This document shows positions 8,306-16,913 of a DNA stretch of 64,000 nt, piece by piece. A program made the position numbers and the translations under genes. The DNA is from Polyangium mundeleinium. Its GTDB lineage: Bacteria > Myxococcota_A > Polyangia > Polyangiales > Polyangiaceae. The notes below the pieces were generated by a model. The model saw only the letters and a program-made list of their open reading frames with translations. It was not told where the DNA came from and searched no databases. The stretch lies in NCBI RefSeq assembly GCF_028369105.1, contig NZ_JAQNDO010000001.1:4866501-4930500 (forward strand), written 5' to 3'. Position 1 is the first letter of the stretch; each line of letters starts with the position of its first letter.

Positions 8306-9595
8306 ATGAGCGTCAATCGTTGGAAGTTGTTCTCCATGCCGGTCGTCGTGCTCGGCATCGCTTCGCCGCTGCTCTCGAACTGCGGCGGCAAGATCCCCGG
8401 CGTCGGCGGCGTCGAGGTCCCGGGTGCCCTCACCGAGGGCGTCGAGGCCGCGAAGGGCTGTGACGAGTTCAAGACCGGCGATTTCGGCTCCCTCGCGCTC
8501 AAGGGCGACGCGAAGGTCCAGGGCAAGATCAAGTCGTTCCTCCAGGTCTCGTACGACGTGAACAAGACCGTCGTCGACCTCGAGAAGGGCCTCATCTCGT
8601 CGTGCGGCGCGCTCGGCAAGGACCTCGGCATGAAGGACGACGAGCTCCGCGCCGAGGCAGGCGGGGGCAAGGGCGCGGACAAGGTCTGCACCGCGGTCGC
8701 TGCGAAGGTGAAGTCGATGCTCGCCGCGAACGCCGAGGCGAAGATCTCGATCGAGTTCGATCCGCCCAAGTGTTACGCGGACGTCGACGGCATGGCGAAG
8801 TGCCTCGACGCGTGCGGCTCGCCGATCGAGCCGGGCAAGCTCGAGGCGAGCTGCTCGGGCGGCGAGGTGAGCGGCTCGTGCGACGCGCAGTGCAAGGGCA
8901 CGTGCTCCGTCGAGGCGGGCGCGCAGTGCACGGGCACGTGCAAGGCGAGCTGCTCGGGCAAGTGCGAGGCTGGCTTCAAGGGCAGCTGCGGCGGCAAGTG
9001 CGACGGCAAGTGCGACGGCAAGCAGGCGAGCGGCGCGTGCGCCGGCCAGTGCGAGGGCAAGTGCGACGCGAAGGCCGAGGGGACCTGCTCGGGGACCTGC
9101 TCGGGCTCGTGCTCCGCGGCGTGCGAGGTGAAGGCTGCCGCGAAGTGCGAGGGGAGCTGCTCGGGCGGCTGCTCGGTCGCGTACAAGGAGCCGAAGTGCT
9201 CGGGTGAGTTCAAGCCCCCGTCGGTGGACGTCGAGTGCCAGCAGAGCTGCACGAACCGCGCGGCGGCGACGGCGAAGTGCGATCCGCCGGCCGTGCGCGT
9301 CGTGGCGAACGGCAAGGTGAACACCGACGTGCAGAAGCTCGTCAGCGCGCTGAGCCGCAACCTGCCCGGCATCATCAAGCTCTCCGCGGGCTCGGGCGCC
9401 AAGATCAAGGTCGGCGCCGAGGGCCTCGTGAAGACGGGCAAGGGCATGGTCGACGTGGTCGGCGACGCGGGCGGCAAGGCCCTCGCGTGCATCAAGGCGG
9501 GCGTGGACGCGACGGCGAACGCGACGTCCTCGATCGACCTCAACGTCAAGGCGAGCGTCAGCGTGACCGCCTCGGCGAGCGCGAAGACCAACTAG
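8306..9595 (+). CDS. Cysteine-lattice lipoprotein of unknown function
   Basis: A 429-residue exported protein whose N-terminus has a hydrophobic signal ending LLSNC, which fits a lipobox, so the mature protein is probably a lipid-anchored periplasmic or outer-membrane protein. The first 130 residues look globular and alpha-helical. From about residue 155 to 335 cysteines recur mostly in a C-x3-C rhythm (for example CKGTC, CTGTCKASCSGKC, CSGTCSGSCSAAC), with Gly, Ser, Lys and Glu between. I count about 33 Cys in the whole protein. The C-terminal 90 residues are Cys-poor and hydrophilic. A good ribosome site, GGAGGG, sits 8 bases before the ATG. A rhodanese gene follows after a strong hairpin. 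I know of no named function for such proteins; disulfide lattice, metal binding or adhesion are all possible. Confidence 0.8.
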   Translation: MSVNRWKLFSMPVVVLGIASPLLSNCGGKIPGVGGVEVPGALTEGVEAAKGCDEFKTGDFGSLALKGDAKVQGKIKSFLQVSYDVNKTVVDLEKGLISSCGALGKDLGMKDDELRAEAGGGKGADKVCTAVAAKVKSMLAANAEAKISIEFDPPKCYADVDGMAKCLDACGSPIEPGKLEASCSGGEVSGSCDAQCKGTCSVEAGAQCTGTCKASCSGKCEAGFKGSCGGKCDGKCDGKQASGACAGQCEGKCDAKAEGTCSGTCSGSCSAACEVKAAAKCEGSCSGGCSVAYKEPKCSGEFKPPSVDVECQQSCTNRAAATAKCDPPAVRVVANGKVNTDVQKLVSALSRNLPGIIKLSAGSGAKIKVGAEGLVKTGKGMVDVVGDAGGKALACIKAGVDATANATSSIDLNVKASVSVTASASAKTN

Positions 9596-9613
9596 CACGC
9601 CCTCACCCCCCAA

Positions 9614-9639
9614 CCCCCTCTCCCTTGCGGGAGAGGGGG
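9614..9639. terminator. Perfect 11-bp hairpin between Cys-rich lipoprotein and rhodanese genes
   Basis: Arms CCCCCTCTCCC (9614-9624) and GGGAGAGGGGG (9629-9639) enclose a TTGC loop. It lies 18 bases after the lipoprotein stop and about 20 bases before the rhodanese start. There is no long T-run, so it may be a factor-assisted terminator or an RNA-stabilising hairpin. Hairpins of this CCCTCTCCC/GGGAGAGGG type are common dispersed intergenic repeats in high-GC bacteria, which is the alternative reading. Confidence 0.7.
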
Positions 9640-9659
9640 AGTTTGAGCACCAACCATTG

Positions 9660-9983
9660 GTGTCCCAAATTTCTCCCCGGGAGCTCGCCGACGTGATCGC
9701 CGCGGGCAAGCCCGTCTACCTGATCGACGTCCGCAAGCCGTGGGAGCACGAACGATCGGCGCTGCCGGGCAGCCTGCTCGTCCCGCTCGACGAGCTCACC
9801 GAGCGCGCCGACGAGATCGAGCCCCCGCCCGGCGCGCTCGTGGTCGCCTATTGCCACCACGGCGTGCGTAGCCTCTCGGCCGCCGCGCTGCTCGATCGCC
9901 TGGGTCTGCCCGGTGTCGCCTCGCTCCGCGGCGGCATCGACGCCTGGTCGCGCGAGATCGACCCGAGCATCCCCCGCTACTGA
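9660..9983 (+). CDS. Single-domain rhodanese
   Basis: A compact cytoplasmic rhodanese of about 107 residues, expected to carry sulfur as a persulfide on its active-site Cys. It has the LIDVRKPWEHE motif of strand/helix 1 and the active loop YCHHGVRS with the catalytic Cys first, followed by GGIDAWSREID near the C-terminus, which is the standard ending of the GlpE/PspE-like group. The start is GTG 9660 or the adjacent in-frame TTG 9657; no clear ribosome site separates the two. It has the same orientation as the Cys-rich lipoprotein gene, so a link to thiol chemistry is possible but unproven. Confidence 0.88.
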   Translation: MSQISPRELADVIAAGKPVYLIDVRKPWEHERSALPGSLLVPLDELTERADEIEPPPGALVVAYCHHGVRSLSAAALLDRLGLPGVASLRGGIDAWSREIDPSIPRY

Positions 9984-9990
9984 CGTCGCT

Positions 9991-11373
9991 TCACGCGGGC
10001 ACCCACGCCGCGTGGAACCCGTACGGCACGCGCCTCGGCATTCGCACGCGCGCCAGAGGCCCGCGCCCGATCTCCCGCGCGTCGAGCACGATCATCTCCG
10101 ATTCCCCCGTCCCCTCGTCGTGCACGAACCCCACGACGTACCCGTCGTCTTCCGACGTGGCACCTTCCCGCGGCGCAAACACCATTTCGCCGCCGAAGCG
10201 GTTTTTTCCGAACACGTGCGTATCGCTCCGGCCCTTGTCGAAATCGTACCGCACGACCCCGTCGATCCACGGCAGAGCCGAGCCCTGCACGAAACGCGCT
10301 GCCGTGCCGAACCGATTTTTCTTCCCCGTCAGCCGGTCGTCGATGCGCGTGAAATCCGCCTGTGCATCGTCGAGCTGCTCCTCCTTGGCCTCGCCCGTCG
10401 CGAGATCAAACGTGAATCGCCACGCGCGCCCGCCGTCGTAATCGCCCCTCTTCTGCGCGGACGACGCCCCCATCACGTCGGTATGGGAGAGCCGACTCGC
10501 GAGCAGCACCACGCGCGAGCCCTCCTCGTACGCATTCCACACGTGAAAGACGAAGCACGCCGGCAGCTCGAACCATCGCATCTGCGACGCGTCGCCCCGC
10601 CGCGGCAGGATCCCGAATCGGCTCGGCCGATCCCGCTCGAAGGCGAGCGGCACCTCCCCGCGCTCCATGCGCTCCAGCCGGAACGTGTAGGGCAGGTGAA
10701 AGAAGATCGAGTAATGTTCCGTGATCGCGAAGTCGTGCATCATCACGGGCACGTCGAGCGGAATCTGCACGTAGTGGTCGAGCCGCCGATCCGGCCCGAC
10801 GACGCCATATTTGATATACGGCATCCAGAGCGTGTACCCGAAAAACACCATCTCCCCCGTCCCCTCGTCCACCTTCGGGTGCGCGGTGAACGGGTAATCG
10901 AGCTGGCCCTCGAAATCGACCTGTCCCACCGTCTCCAGATCAGGCAAACGGATCTCGTGCGGCGCGCCTCCCTCCCACGTCGCATGAAGCCGCGACCCGT
11001 GCAGGGCAAACGCCGTGTTCGCCACGTTCTTGTAGATCATCCCGTGCGGCGGCTCGGCCACGTTCGGCGGCTCCGCGAAGCCGGTCCAGAGCGCCCGGCC
11101 CGCCTCGCGTTCGAACGCGAACCCTTTCGTACGGACCCAGCGGTTCCGGTATGACGCGCGCCCGTCTTCGATGCGCACCGCGTGCACCATCCCATCGCCG
11201 TCGAAGAAATGGTACCGCCCGATCGGCGCGAACTGCGCATTCGGGCCATTGCGCACGAACGTACCGCGCAGGTCCCGCGGGATCTCGCCGATCACATGCA
11301 AATTCGGCACGTCGAGCTCGTCGTGCACCGGTCCCCAGTTTCCTTCGAGATAAGCGCTCGTGACGATTTGCAT
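9991..11373 (-). CDS. Carotenoid oxygenase (carotenoid cleavage dioxygenase family)
   Basis: A non-haem iron enzyme that cleaves a double bond of a carotenoid or a related olefin to give aldehydes. From ATG 11373, preceded by GGAGGAG at ideal spacing, the protein is 460 residues, normal for the family. The four His that bind Fe(II) can be assigned to FTAHPKVD, MMHDFAITEH, FVFHVWNAYEEG and GFHAAW near the C-terminus. The FVRNGPNAQF and HFFDGDGMVHAV segments near the N-terminus are also typical. It stands alone, converging with the rhodanese gene, and no carotenoid-synthesis gene is seen nearby. The substrate is unknown; stilbene or lignostilbene cleavage is an alternative. Confidence 0.92.
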   Translation of the reverse strand: MQIVTSAYLEGNWGPVHDELDVPNLHVIGEIPRDLRGTFVRNGPNAQFAPIGRYHFFDGDGMVHAVRIEDGRASYRNRWVRTKGFAFEREAGRALWTGFAEPPNVAEPPHGMIYKNVANTAFALHGSRLHATWEGGAPHEIRLPDLETVGQVDFEGQLDYPFTAHPKVDEGTGEMVFFGYTLWMPYIKYGVVGPDRRLDHYVQIPLDVPVMMHDFAITEHYSIFFHLPYTFRLERMERGEVPLAFERDRPSRFGILPRRGDASQMRWFELPACFVFHVWNAYEEGSRVVLLASRLSHTDVMGASSAQKRGDYDGGRAWRFTFDLATGEAKEEQLDDAQADFTRIDDRLTGKKNRFGTAARFVQGSALPWIDGVVRYDFDKGRSDTHVFGKNRFGGEMVFAPREGATSEDDGYVVGFVHDEGTGESEMIVLDAREIGRGPLARVRMPRRVPYGFHAAWVPA

Positions 11374-11470
11374 GCACTCCTCCGGCGGCGTCTCGCGCTG
11401 CGACGGCAGGAGTAACCGCGGGCACATCGCTCTGTCAAGCCGCCCGCCCGGTTCAAAGAAGCCGCCCTGA

Positions 11471-11628
11471 CATGTCGGGATCGGTGTCCGGAGCTCCTGC
11501 GCGTCATCCCAACGCGTCCGGATCGGTCTCCAGAGCTCCTTTGCGCCATCCCGACGCGTCTGGATCGGCCTCCAGAGCCCCGCCGCGCCATCCCGATGCG
11601 TCCGGATCGGTCTTTAGAGCTCCTGCGA
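11471..11628. repeat. 42-bp tandem repeat, four imperfect copies
   Basis: The anchor GATCGG recurs at 11479, 11521, 11563 and 11605, exactly 42 bases apart. The consensus unit runs CATCCCGACGCGTCCG, then GATCGGTCTCCAGAGCTCCT and GCGC, with 3-8 differences between copies. The unit is a multiple of three and open in some frames, but no start site or family supports coding. It abuts the hairpin array that begins near 11,660. Confidence 0.85.
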
Positions 11629-11659
11629 CGCACCCGAGCGTCGGGCGCTCGTTTCTCGG

Positions 11660-11998
11660 AGGCGGGGCGTCGCCCCGCACCCCAGCAGGGGGCTGTCCGC
11701 CCCCTGCACCCCGGACCAGGCACGGCCTGGACCGAAGGTGGAAGAACTGCGCGATGCGCAGTTCTTCCAACGGGCCGGTGGCAAGACCATCGACGTGCGT
11801 CTCAAGCAGGCGATGGGCACGTTGCAGGTTGAACCTGCAGCGCCGCGGTTTTGGTTGGCAAGGTCGTTGAGGGTCTTGCCAGCGGCTGTTCGATGAACTG
11901 CGCATCGCGCAGTTCATCGACCCCGAGTCCAGCGCTTGCGCTGGTCCGGGTCCAGGGGCGGATAGCCCCGGTGGGGCCTGGGGCAACGCCCCAGCGCA
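11660..11998. repeat. Mirror-symmetric array of paired hairpins
   Basis: About 340 bases built from hairpins placed symmetrically around 11,830. Outermost: GCGGGGC/GCCCCGC (11662-11678) and CTGGGGC/GCCCCAG (11978-11994). Next: GCAGGGGGC/GCCCCCTGC (11685-11707) and GGGGC/GCCCC (11955-11969). Next: CCAGGC/GCCTGG (11716-11730) and CCAGCGC/GCGCTGG (11929-11944). Next: two 14-bp stems at 11739-11769 and 11890-11920. TGGCAAGACC (11779-11788) mirrors GGTCTTGCCA (11872-11881), and TGCAGGTT/AACCTGCA sits at the centre (11823-11839). The two halves are therefore diverged inverted copies in which stem pairing has been kept. No gene is supported here. It could be a structured RNA, a mobile repeat inserted twice head to head, or a bidirectional terminator array. 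Confidence 0.85.
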
Positions 11999-12066
11999 GC
12001 GCCTTCGACAAGAAACCGAGGTTCGTCCCTGGAATGCGCCTCGCGCGTTTGGCGTTTCGCGCCCCC

Positions 12067-14547
12067 ATGCGACGCCCGCGTGACGCCATCCTCCTTCTCG
12101 CGGTGTTTCTTTTTGTCCTCGGCCTCGGCGCCCTCGCTGCCGCCGCGCCGCCGGAACCAAAAGAATCCAAAGGCACCGTAACGCTCCCGTTATCGCGGTG
12201 GCGAGCCCTCGAAGACGACCTCGCCGCCCCTGCGCCTCCGCATCCCGCCGCCGAGGGCGTCTTATGGGTCTCGCGGCGTATCGAGGGCCGCTTCCGCAAA
12301 GGCCTCTGGACGGGCCGCCTCGTCGCCCGCTTCGACGTCCTGCCTGGCGGCCCGGTCCGCGTCCCTGTCCTCGATCATCGCGCCGTCCTCGGCGAGGTCA
12401 CGCTCGACGGCGAGCCGGCCGCGTTGCTCGAAGACGGCGCGCGATATGCCCTCCCGCTCGACCACGCGGGCCGTCACGAACTCACCGTCGATTTCCACTG
12501 GGGCCGCGAGACCGAGCGATTCACCCGCACGCTCGACCTCTCGCTCCCCGAGGGCGGCCCTGTCGCGCTCGAGGCTCGCATCGCCGAGCGTGGCATCACG
12601 CCGACCCTCGCCGGCGGCGCGCTCGCCTCGTTCACCGAGCAAGGCGGCGACACCGTCGTCACGGGCCACCTCGACGGAAGCGGCGAGCTTCGTTTGTCCT
12701 GGAAACAAAGCAAGTCGAGCGAGCCCCGCGGCGAGGCGCGCATCGAGGCCCGCGAACACACGCTTTTCCGCGTCAGCGAGGCGCTCGTCACCGGCCAGAG
12801 CCGGATCGACCTCCACGTCCTCGAAGGCGAGACCGACACGATCCGGCTCTCCTTGCCCCCCGGCGTGGAGGTGCTTCGTGTCGAGGGCGACGCCGTCCTG
12901 CAATGGCACCCCCTCGCGACCGAAAAGGAGGGCCGCGTCCTCGTCGTCCTTCTCCGCCACCTCGTCGCCGACGAGGCGCGGATTCGTGTCGATTTCCAGC
13001 TCGCGAACCAGCCGCAGGCGCCCATCGAGCTCGTGATGCCCCTGCCGAGCGCACCGATTCCCACCGTGGGTTCGCTCGGCGTGCTCGGGCCACCGGGATT
13101 GCGCCTGGATCCGCGTAGTGTCGAGGCTGCCGAGCGCCTCGCCCCGCGCGAGATCCCCGAGGAGCTCCAGGCGCTCGGCACGGGCCCCGTGCTCTTCGGG
13201 TATCGATTCGACAAATCGCCGCGGATCGTCCTTTCGGCCTCGCCTTTGCCCGAGCTCGAGCTCGCGCGCACGGTCGTGGACGAGCTCTCGGCGTCCACGG
13301 TTGTCCTCGGCGACGGCACCGAGCGCACGAAGGTCGCGCTCCGCATTCGCAACGACGGCCGGCAATACGTCGAGCTCGCCTTGCCCGAGGGCGCGCGGCC
13401 CCTGCGCTCGTTCATCGACGGCCGCGAGGTGCGTCCCGCCCTGCTCGGCCAGCGCCTTCTCTTGCCGCTTCGCCAGAGCGAGCGCCTCGCCGCCGACCAG
13501 ACCCGCATTCATACCGTGCGCGCCGGCGAGACCCTGAGCGACGTCGCGAACCTCTATTACGCCGACCCCTCCGCCTGGCAGCGGATCTCCGCGAAAAACC
13601 GCGCCGTCATCCCGGAGAGCGGCTCCCTTGTCGAAGGCACGCGCCTCGAAATTCCTCCCGCGGCCGAGGCCACGAAGGAGGCCTTTTTCGTCATCGAGGT
13701 CGCCTACGAGCGCCCGCTCCACGCGCTCGGCGCGTTTGGTCTGGAAAAACTCCGCCTCCCCGGCCTCGACGTCGACACCACGAAGGCCGTCTGGCATGTC
13801 TACTTCCCGTCTTCGCACGAGCCGCTCGAATTCCGGGGCAACCTCCGCCAGGCGTCCCGCATCAAATACGACCCGTTCCGCCGGCTGCAATGGTACCTGC
13901 AATCGGCGCTCGGCGTCTCGACCGCGTCGGCGGGCGGATACGAAAACATTCTCCAGAAGCGCCGCGCCATCTATAACGATGAGGCCACGGGCGGCGGCGA
14001 GCCCTTCGCCGCGCTGACCGAGTTCCCCCTCGTCGGCGAGCGTTATCGCTTCCGCCGTATCCTCCTCGGCCGCGAGATCCCCGAGATCACCGTCGTCTAC
14101 GCGTCGAACGGCCTGCTCTCCTGGGTCCGGCACGGCGCGCTCGTGGCCGCGTTCGTCGCGGCGGCCTTCGCGCTCCGGCGCCGGGGACGCGCGCCTCTCC
14201 TCGCGCTCGTCGGTACGCTCGTGCTCCTCGTCTGCCTCGCCCATTTCGTTCCCGGCATTCACCGCCGCATTCTGTGGGGCCTCGATTTCGCGCTCTTCCT
14301 CGCGCTCGCGCGCCGCGCGTGGCCCCGCGTCCGCCGCCTCGCGCGCGCCTTCGCCCGCGCGCCGTGGCTCCTCGCCCGGATGATCACCGCCCGCAGGCTC
14401 GTCGCAGCCGCGGGTTTTTCCTGGCTCCTCGGCGAGCTCGCCGCTCACCCGATGCTCCTCTCCCTGGCCGCGCTCGTGTCCTTGTCCGCCGTGTGGTTCC
14501 GCCTGCGGATCCTCGCGGAGCGGCGGAGGTCTCGTCATGCAACGTAA
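12067..14547 (+). CDS. Large membrane-anchored protein with internal LysM domain
   Basis: I do not recognise a named function. From ATG 12067 the protein is 826 residues with an N-terminal signal (RRPRDAILLLAVFLF and onwards). A long beta-rich exported part follows, a LysM-like domain at about 480-535 (HTVRAGETLSDVANLYYADP to SLVEGTRLEIPP), and several transmembrane helices after about residue 685. LysM modules bind peptidoglycan, so the exported part may contact the cell wall. The order of segments (PLSRWRALEDD, then a strand block ending LDGEPAALLEDG, then an HVYFPSSHEPLEF segment before the membrane part) parallels the next gene, which looks like a paralogue without LysM. An upstream in-frame ATG at 12034 is an alternative start. 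The 3' end overlaps the next gene by 11 bases. Confidence 0.8.
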   Translation: MRRPRDAILLLAVFLFVLGLGALAAAAPPEPKESKGTVTLPLSRWRALEDDLAAPAPPHPAAEGVLWVSRRIEGRFRKGLWTGRLVARFDVLPGGPVRVPVLDHRAVLGEVTLDGEPAALLEDGARYALPLDHAGRHELTVDFHWGRETERFTRTLDLSLPEGGPVALEARIAERGITPTLAGGALASFTEQGGDTVVTGHLDGSGELRLSWKQSKSSEPRGEARIEAREHTLFRVSEALVTGQSRIDLHVLEGETDTIRLSLPPGVEVLRVEGDAVLQWHPLATEKEGRVLVVLLRHLVADEARIRVDFQLANQPQAPIELVMPLPSAPIPTVGSLGVLGPPGLRLDPRSVEAAERLAPREIPEELQALGTGPVLFGYRFDKSPRIVLSASPLPELELARTVVDELSASTVVLGDGTERTKVALRIRNDGRQYVELALPEGARPLRSFIDGREVRPALLGQRLLLPLRQSERLAADQTRIHTVRAGETLSDVANLYYADPSAWQRISAKNRAVIPESGSLVEGTRLEIPPAAEATKEAFFVIEVAYERPLHALGAFGLEKLRLPGLDVDTTKAVWHVYFPSSHEPLEFRGNLRQASRIKYDPFRRLQWYLQSALGVSTASAGGYENILQKRRAIYNDEATGGGEPFAALTEFPLVGERYRFRRILLGREIPEITVVYASNGLLSWVRHGALVAAFVAAAFALRRRGRAPLLALVGTLVLLVCLAHFVPGIHRRILWGLDFALFLALARRAWPRVRRLARAFARAPWLLARMITARRLVAAAGFSWLLGELAAHPMLLSLAALVSLSAVWFRLRILAERRRSRHAT

Positions 14548-16858
14548 TCGAACCGCTGCGTTTTTCGCGCTTCTCCTGCTCGTGCTCTCGTCCTTCGTGG
14601 CCACGCATGCCGTGGCCGAGGAGGGCGAGGGCGAACAGGCATCGGAAGAAGAGTCCCAAGGCTCCGAAGGCGAGGGCAACGAGGAAGGGAAGGGGAGCGA
14701 GGGGGAGGAGGGTGAATCAAAAAAGCCCGAGGCCCCCACCTCGCAATTCGACGAGGTCATGAAGCTCAACGCGCCCCCCAAGGCCGCGAGTGAGGCGAAG
14801 GCCGAGGCGACCGAAGCGGCGCCCGCCGTGGAGGGCGGCACCGCTACGGTTCCACTCGCAGAATACAGCGATCTCGCTCGCCGCGCCGCGCGTGTCCGGA
14901 AAGACCGCGCGACGTTCGCGGCGGCGCCCGTGGTGCTCGGCGCCGCGTCGTACGAAGGCGAGGTCGAGGGCGGCGTGCTCGCGCTCCGGGAAAAACTCGT
15001 CGTCACGCTCGCCGGCGACGGCCTCAAATTCGTGCCGCTCGTGGGCGACGACGTCGCGCTCGTCTCGGCCACCGCGAACGGCGAGCCCATCGGCGTCACG
15101 CGCAGGCCCGGGTACCACGTTTGGGTCACGGATCAAAAAGGCGTCGTGACGGTCGAGCTCTCCTTGCTCGTGGGCCCGCGCGGCGGCCGTGGATCCATCG
15201 AATACGCATTTCGATCCGCGCGCACGCCGAGCACCCGCGTCGCCATTCGCCTCCCCTCGGAGGGCCTCTCGCCTCGCTTCGACGGCGCCGTCGTGAGCGA
15301 GGTCCGCGCCGAGCGCGGCGGCACGACCGCGCGCGCCACGCTCGCGCCCACGACCGAGATCCGGGTCGTCGGCTTCCGCGACGTCGGCGGCGTCGAGGCC
15401 CCGGGCGCCGCGCGCGCCGTCGCCGAGACGGTCTCGCTCCTCAGCATCGACGAGCGCGCCGTCGAGCTCTTCACCGTCGTCCGCTACACCATTCTCCGCG
15501 GCGCCATGCAATCGTTCGAGGTCGCGCTCCCCGAGGGCGTCGAGGTCGTCTCCGCCGAGGGCGAAGGCGCCTTCCATTCCACGACCGAACGCAAAGACGA
15601 CGGCGTCCTCCTCCGCGGCGAGACCGCCTTCCCGATCGAGGGCACCTACGAGCTCTCGCTCCGCCTGCGCCTGCGCAGCGGCCCCGACAAGAATCGCCCG
15701 ATGGTCCGCCTCCCGCATTGCATCGGCGTCGAGCGCGAGCACGGCTGGCTCGCCGTCGAGGTCCCGGGCAAGCTCCGCATCAGCGCGACCTCGCGCGAGG
15801 GCCTCGTCGCCGTCGCCGTCCCCGAGCTTCCGACCGAGGCACGCGCGAGCGCGGTGAGCCCGATCCTCGAAGCCTATCGCTATCACGCGGCGTCGCCCGC
15901 GCTCGGCCTCTCCATCGAGCGTTTGCCCGAGCAGGAGCTCGAAGAGGGCGCGATCGACGTCGTCGAGGCCACGAGCGTCCTCGCGGCCGAAGGCAAGCTC
16001 GTCACGGATCTCCGTGTCGTCCTGCGGAATGCCTCGCGCCCGAGCCTCGCGCTCGGATTGCCCCCGAACACCGAGGTCCGCGCCGTCCGCCTCGACGGCG
16101 AGCCCGCGCGGCCGAGCCGCGGCGAAGACGGCAAACTCCTCCTGCCGCTGCAGCGCTCCCGCGGGGCCGATCACGAGGAGCCCATCACGCTCGACATCGT
16201 CCTCGAATCGAGCCTGCCCCCGCTCGGCCTCTTCGGCGCCCCCGAGCTCGCGCTCCCGACGCTCGACCTCGGCGCGGCCGCATGGCGGTGGCGGCTTTAT
16301 TTACCGGCCCACAACGAATACATGGACCTCCGGACCGATGTCCCCGCCGAGGTCTACGCCGGCGCGGCGAGCTGGCACAAGCCGCCCCATTTGAAGCGCG
16401 CGGTGCGCTGGAACGAGACGGGGGAAGGCGAGCAACGCGCTGCGCCGGCCGTCGCGCCCACGTGGACCGAGCTCATCGCCGCGAGCACCGAAAAATCGCA
16501 CGTGCGGTACTGGGTCGGACCCGGCACCGTCGTCCGCGCCCGCGTCCCGTTTGTTCGGGCGTCTCTCCTGCTCCCGCTGAAATTCGCTTTCGTGCTCACC
16601 CTCTTCGCGGGGGTCGGCTCGTTCTTGTACCGGCGCGCCGGGCGGAATCGCGCCGCCGCGGGAAAGCCGCGCGTCTCGCTCGTCGAGCTCGCCCTGCGTT
16701 TGCCCGGGCGCATCAAGGCCTTCTGGAAACGACAAACGTTTTCGCGACCCCTCGCCGCGCGCCTGGTTCTGCTCTCGCTCGGCTTTCTCGGCGTCGCCGG
16801 CCTCTTCGTGGATCGGTTCGGCAAGCTCGTGCGGGTGATCCTCGCGTCTTCCGGCTGA
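14537..16858 (+). CDS. Exported membrane-anchored protein, paralogue of the preceding gene
   Basis: A 773-residue protein of unknown function. It has a signal peptide (AAFFALLLLVLSSFV), then an acidic Glu/Gly/Ser-rich stretch to about residue 65 that is likely disordered. A long beta-rich region follows, and a C-terminal membrane part (LLPLKFAFVLTLFAGVGSFL and LVLLSLGFLGVAGLFV) ends it. The region starting VPLAEYSDLARRA and the later WRLYLPAHNEYMDLRTDVP match segments of the preceding protein in order. GGAGGT lies 6 bases before the ATG, inside the end of the upstream gene, so the pair is almost certainly translated together. The two products may form one envelope complex; that is inference. 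Confidence 0.8.
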   Translation: MQRNRTAAFFALLLLVLSSFVATHAVAEEGEGEQASEEESQGSEGEGNEEGKGSEGEEGESKKPEAPTSQFDEVMKLNAPPKAASEAKAEATEAAPAVEGGTATVPLAEYSDLARRAARVRKDRATFAAAPVVLGAASYEGEVEGGVLALREKLVVTLAGDGLKFVPLVGDDVALVSATANGEPIGVTRRPGYHVWVTDQKGVVTVELSLLVGPRGGRGSIEYAFRSARTPSTRVAIRLPSEGLSPRFDGAVVSEVRAERGGTTARATLAPTTEIRVVGFRDVGGVEAPGAARAVAETVSLLSIDERAVELFTVVRYTILRGAMQSFEVALPEGVEVVSAEGEGAFHSTTERKDDGVLLRGETAFPIEGTYELSLRLRLRSGPDKNRPMVRLPHCIGVEREHGWLAVEVPGKLRISATSREGLVAVAVPELPTEARASAVSPILEAYRYHAASPALGLSIERLPEQELEEGAIDVVEATSVLAAEGKLVTDLRVVLRNASRPSLALGLPPNTEVRAVRLDGEPARPSRGEDGKLLLPLQRSRGADHEEPITLDIVLESSLPPLGLFGAPELALPTLDLGAAAWRWRLYLPAHNEYMDLRTDVPAEVYAGAASWHKPPHLKRAVRWNETGEGEQRAAPAVAPTWTELIAASTEKSHVRYWVGPGTVVRARVPFVRASLLLPLKFAFVLTLFAGVGSFLYRRAGRNRAAAGKPRVSLVELALRLPGRIKAFWKRQTFSRPLAARLVLLSLGFLGVAGLFVDRFGKLVRVILASSG

Positions 16859-16913
16859 GCACGTCGGTCTTCCTCGCGCCTGGCGGCGACCGCGGTTACC
16901 CTCCGCCTCGGGC

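Noticed and set aside
14630-14730. A frameshift or non-coding insert at the start of the second paralogue, suggested by the Glu/Gly/Ser run
   Set aside because: The acidic run stays in frame with the signal peptide and the following domain; it is a normal disordered linker.
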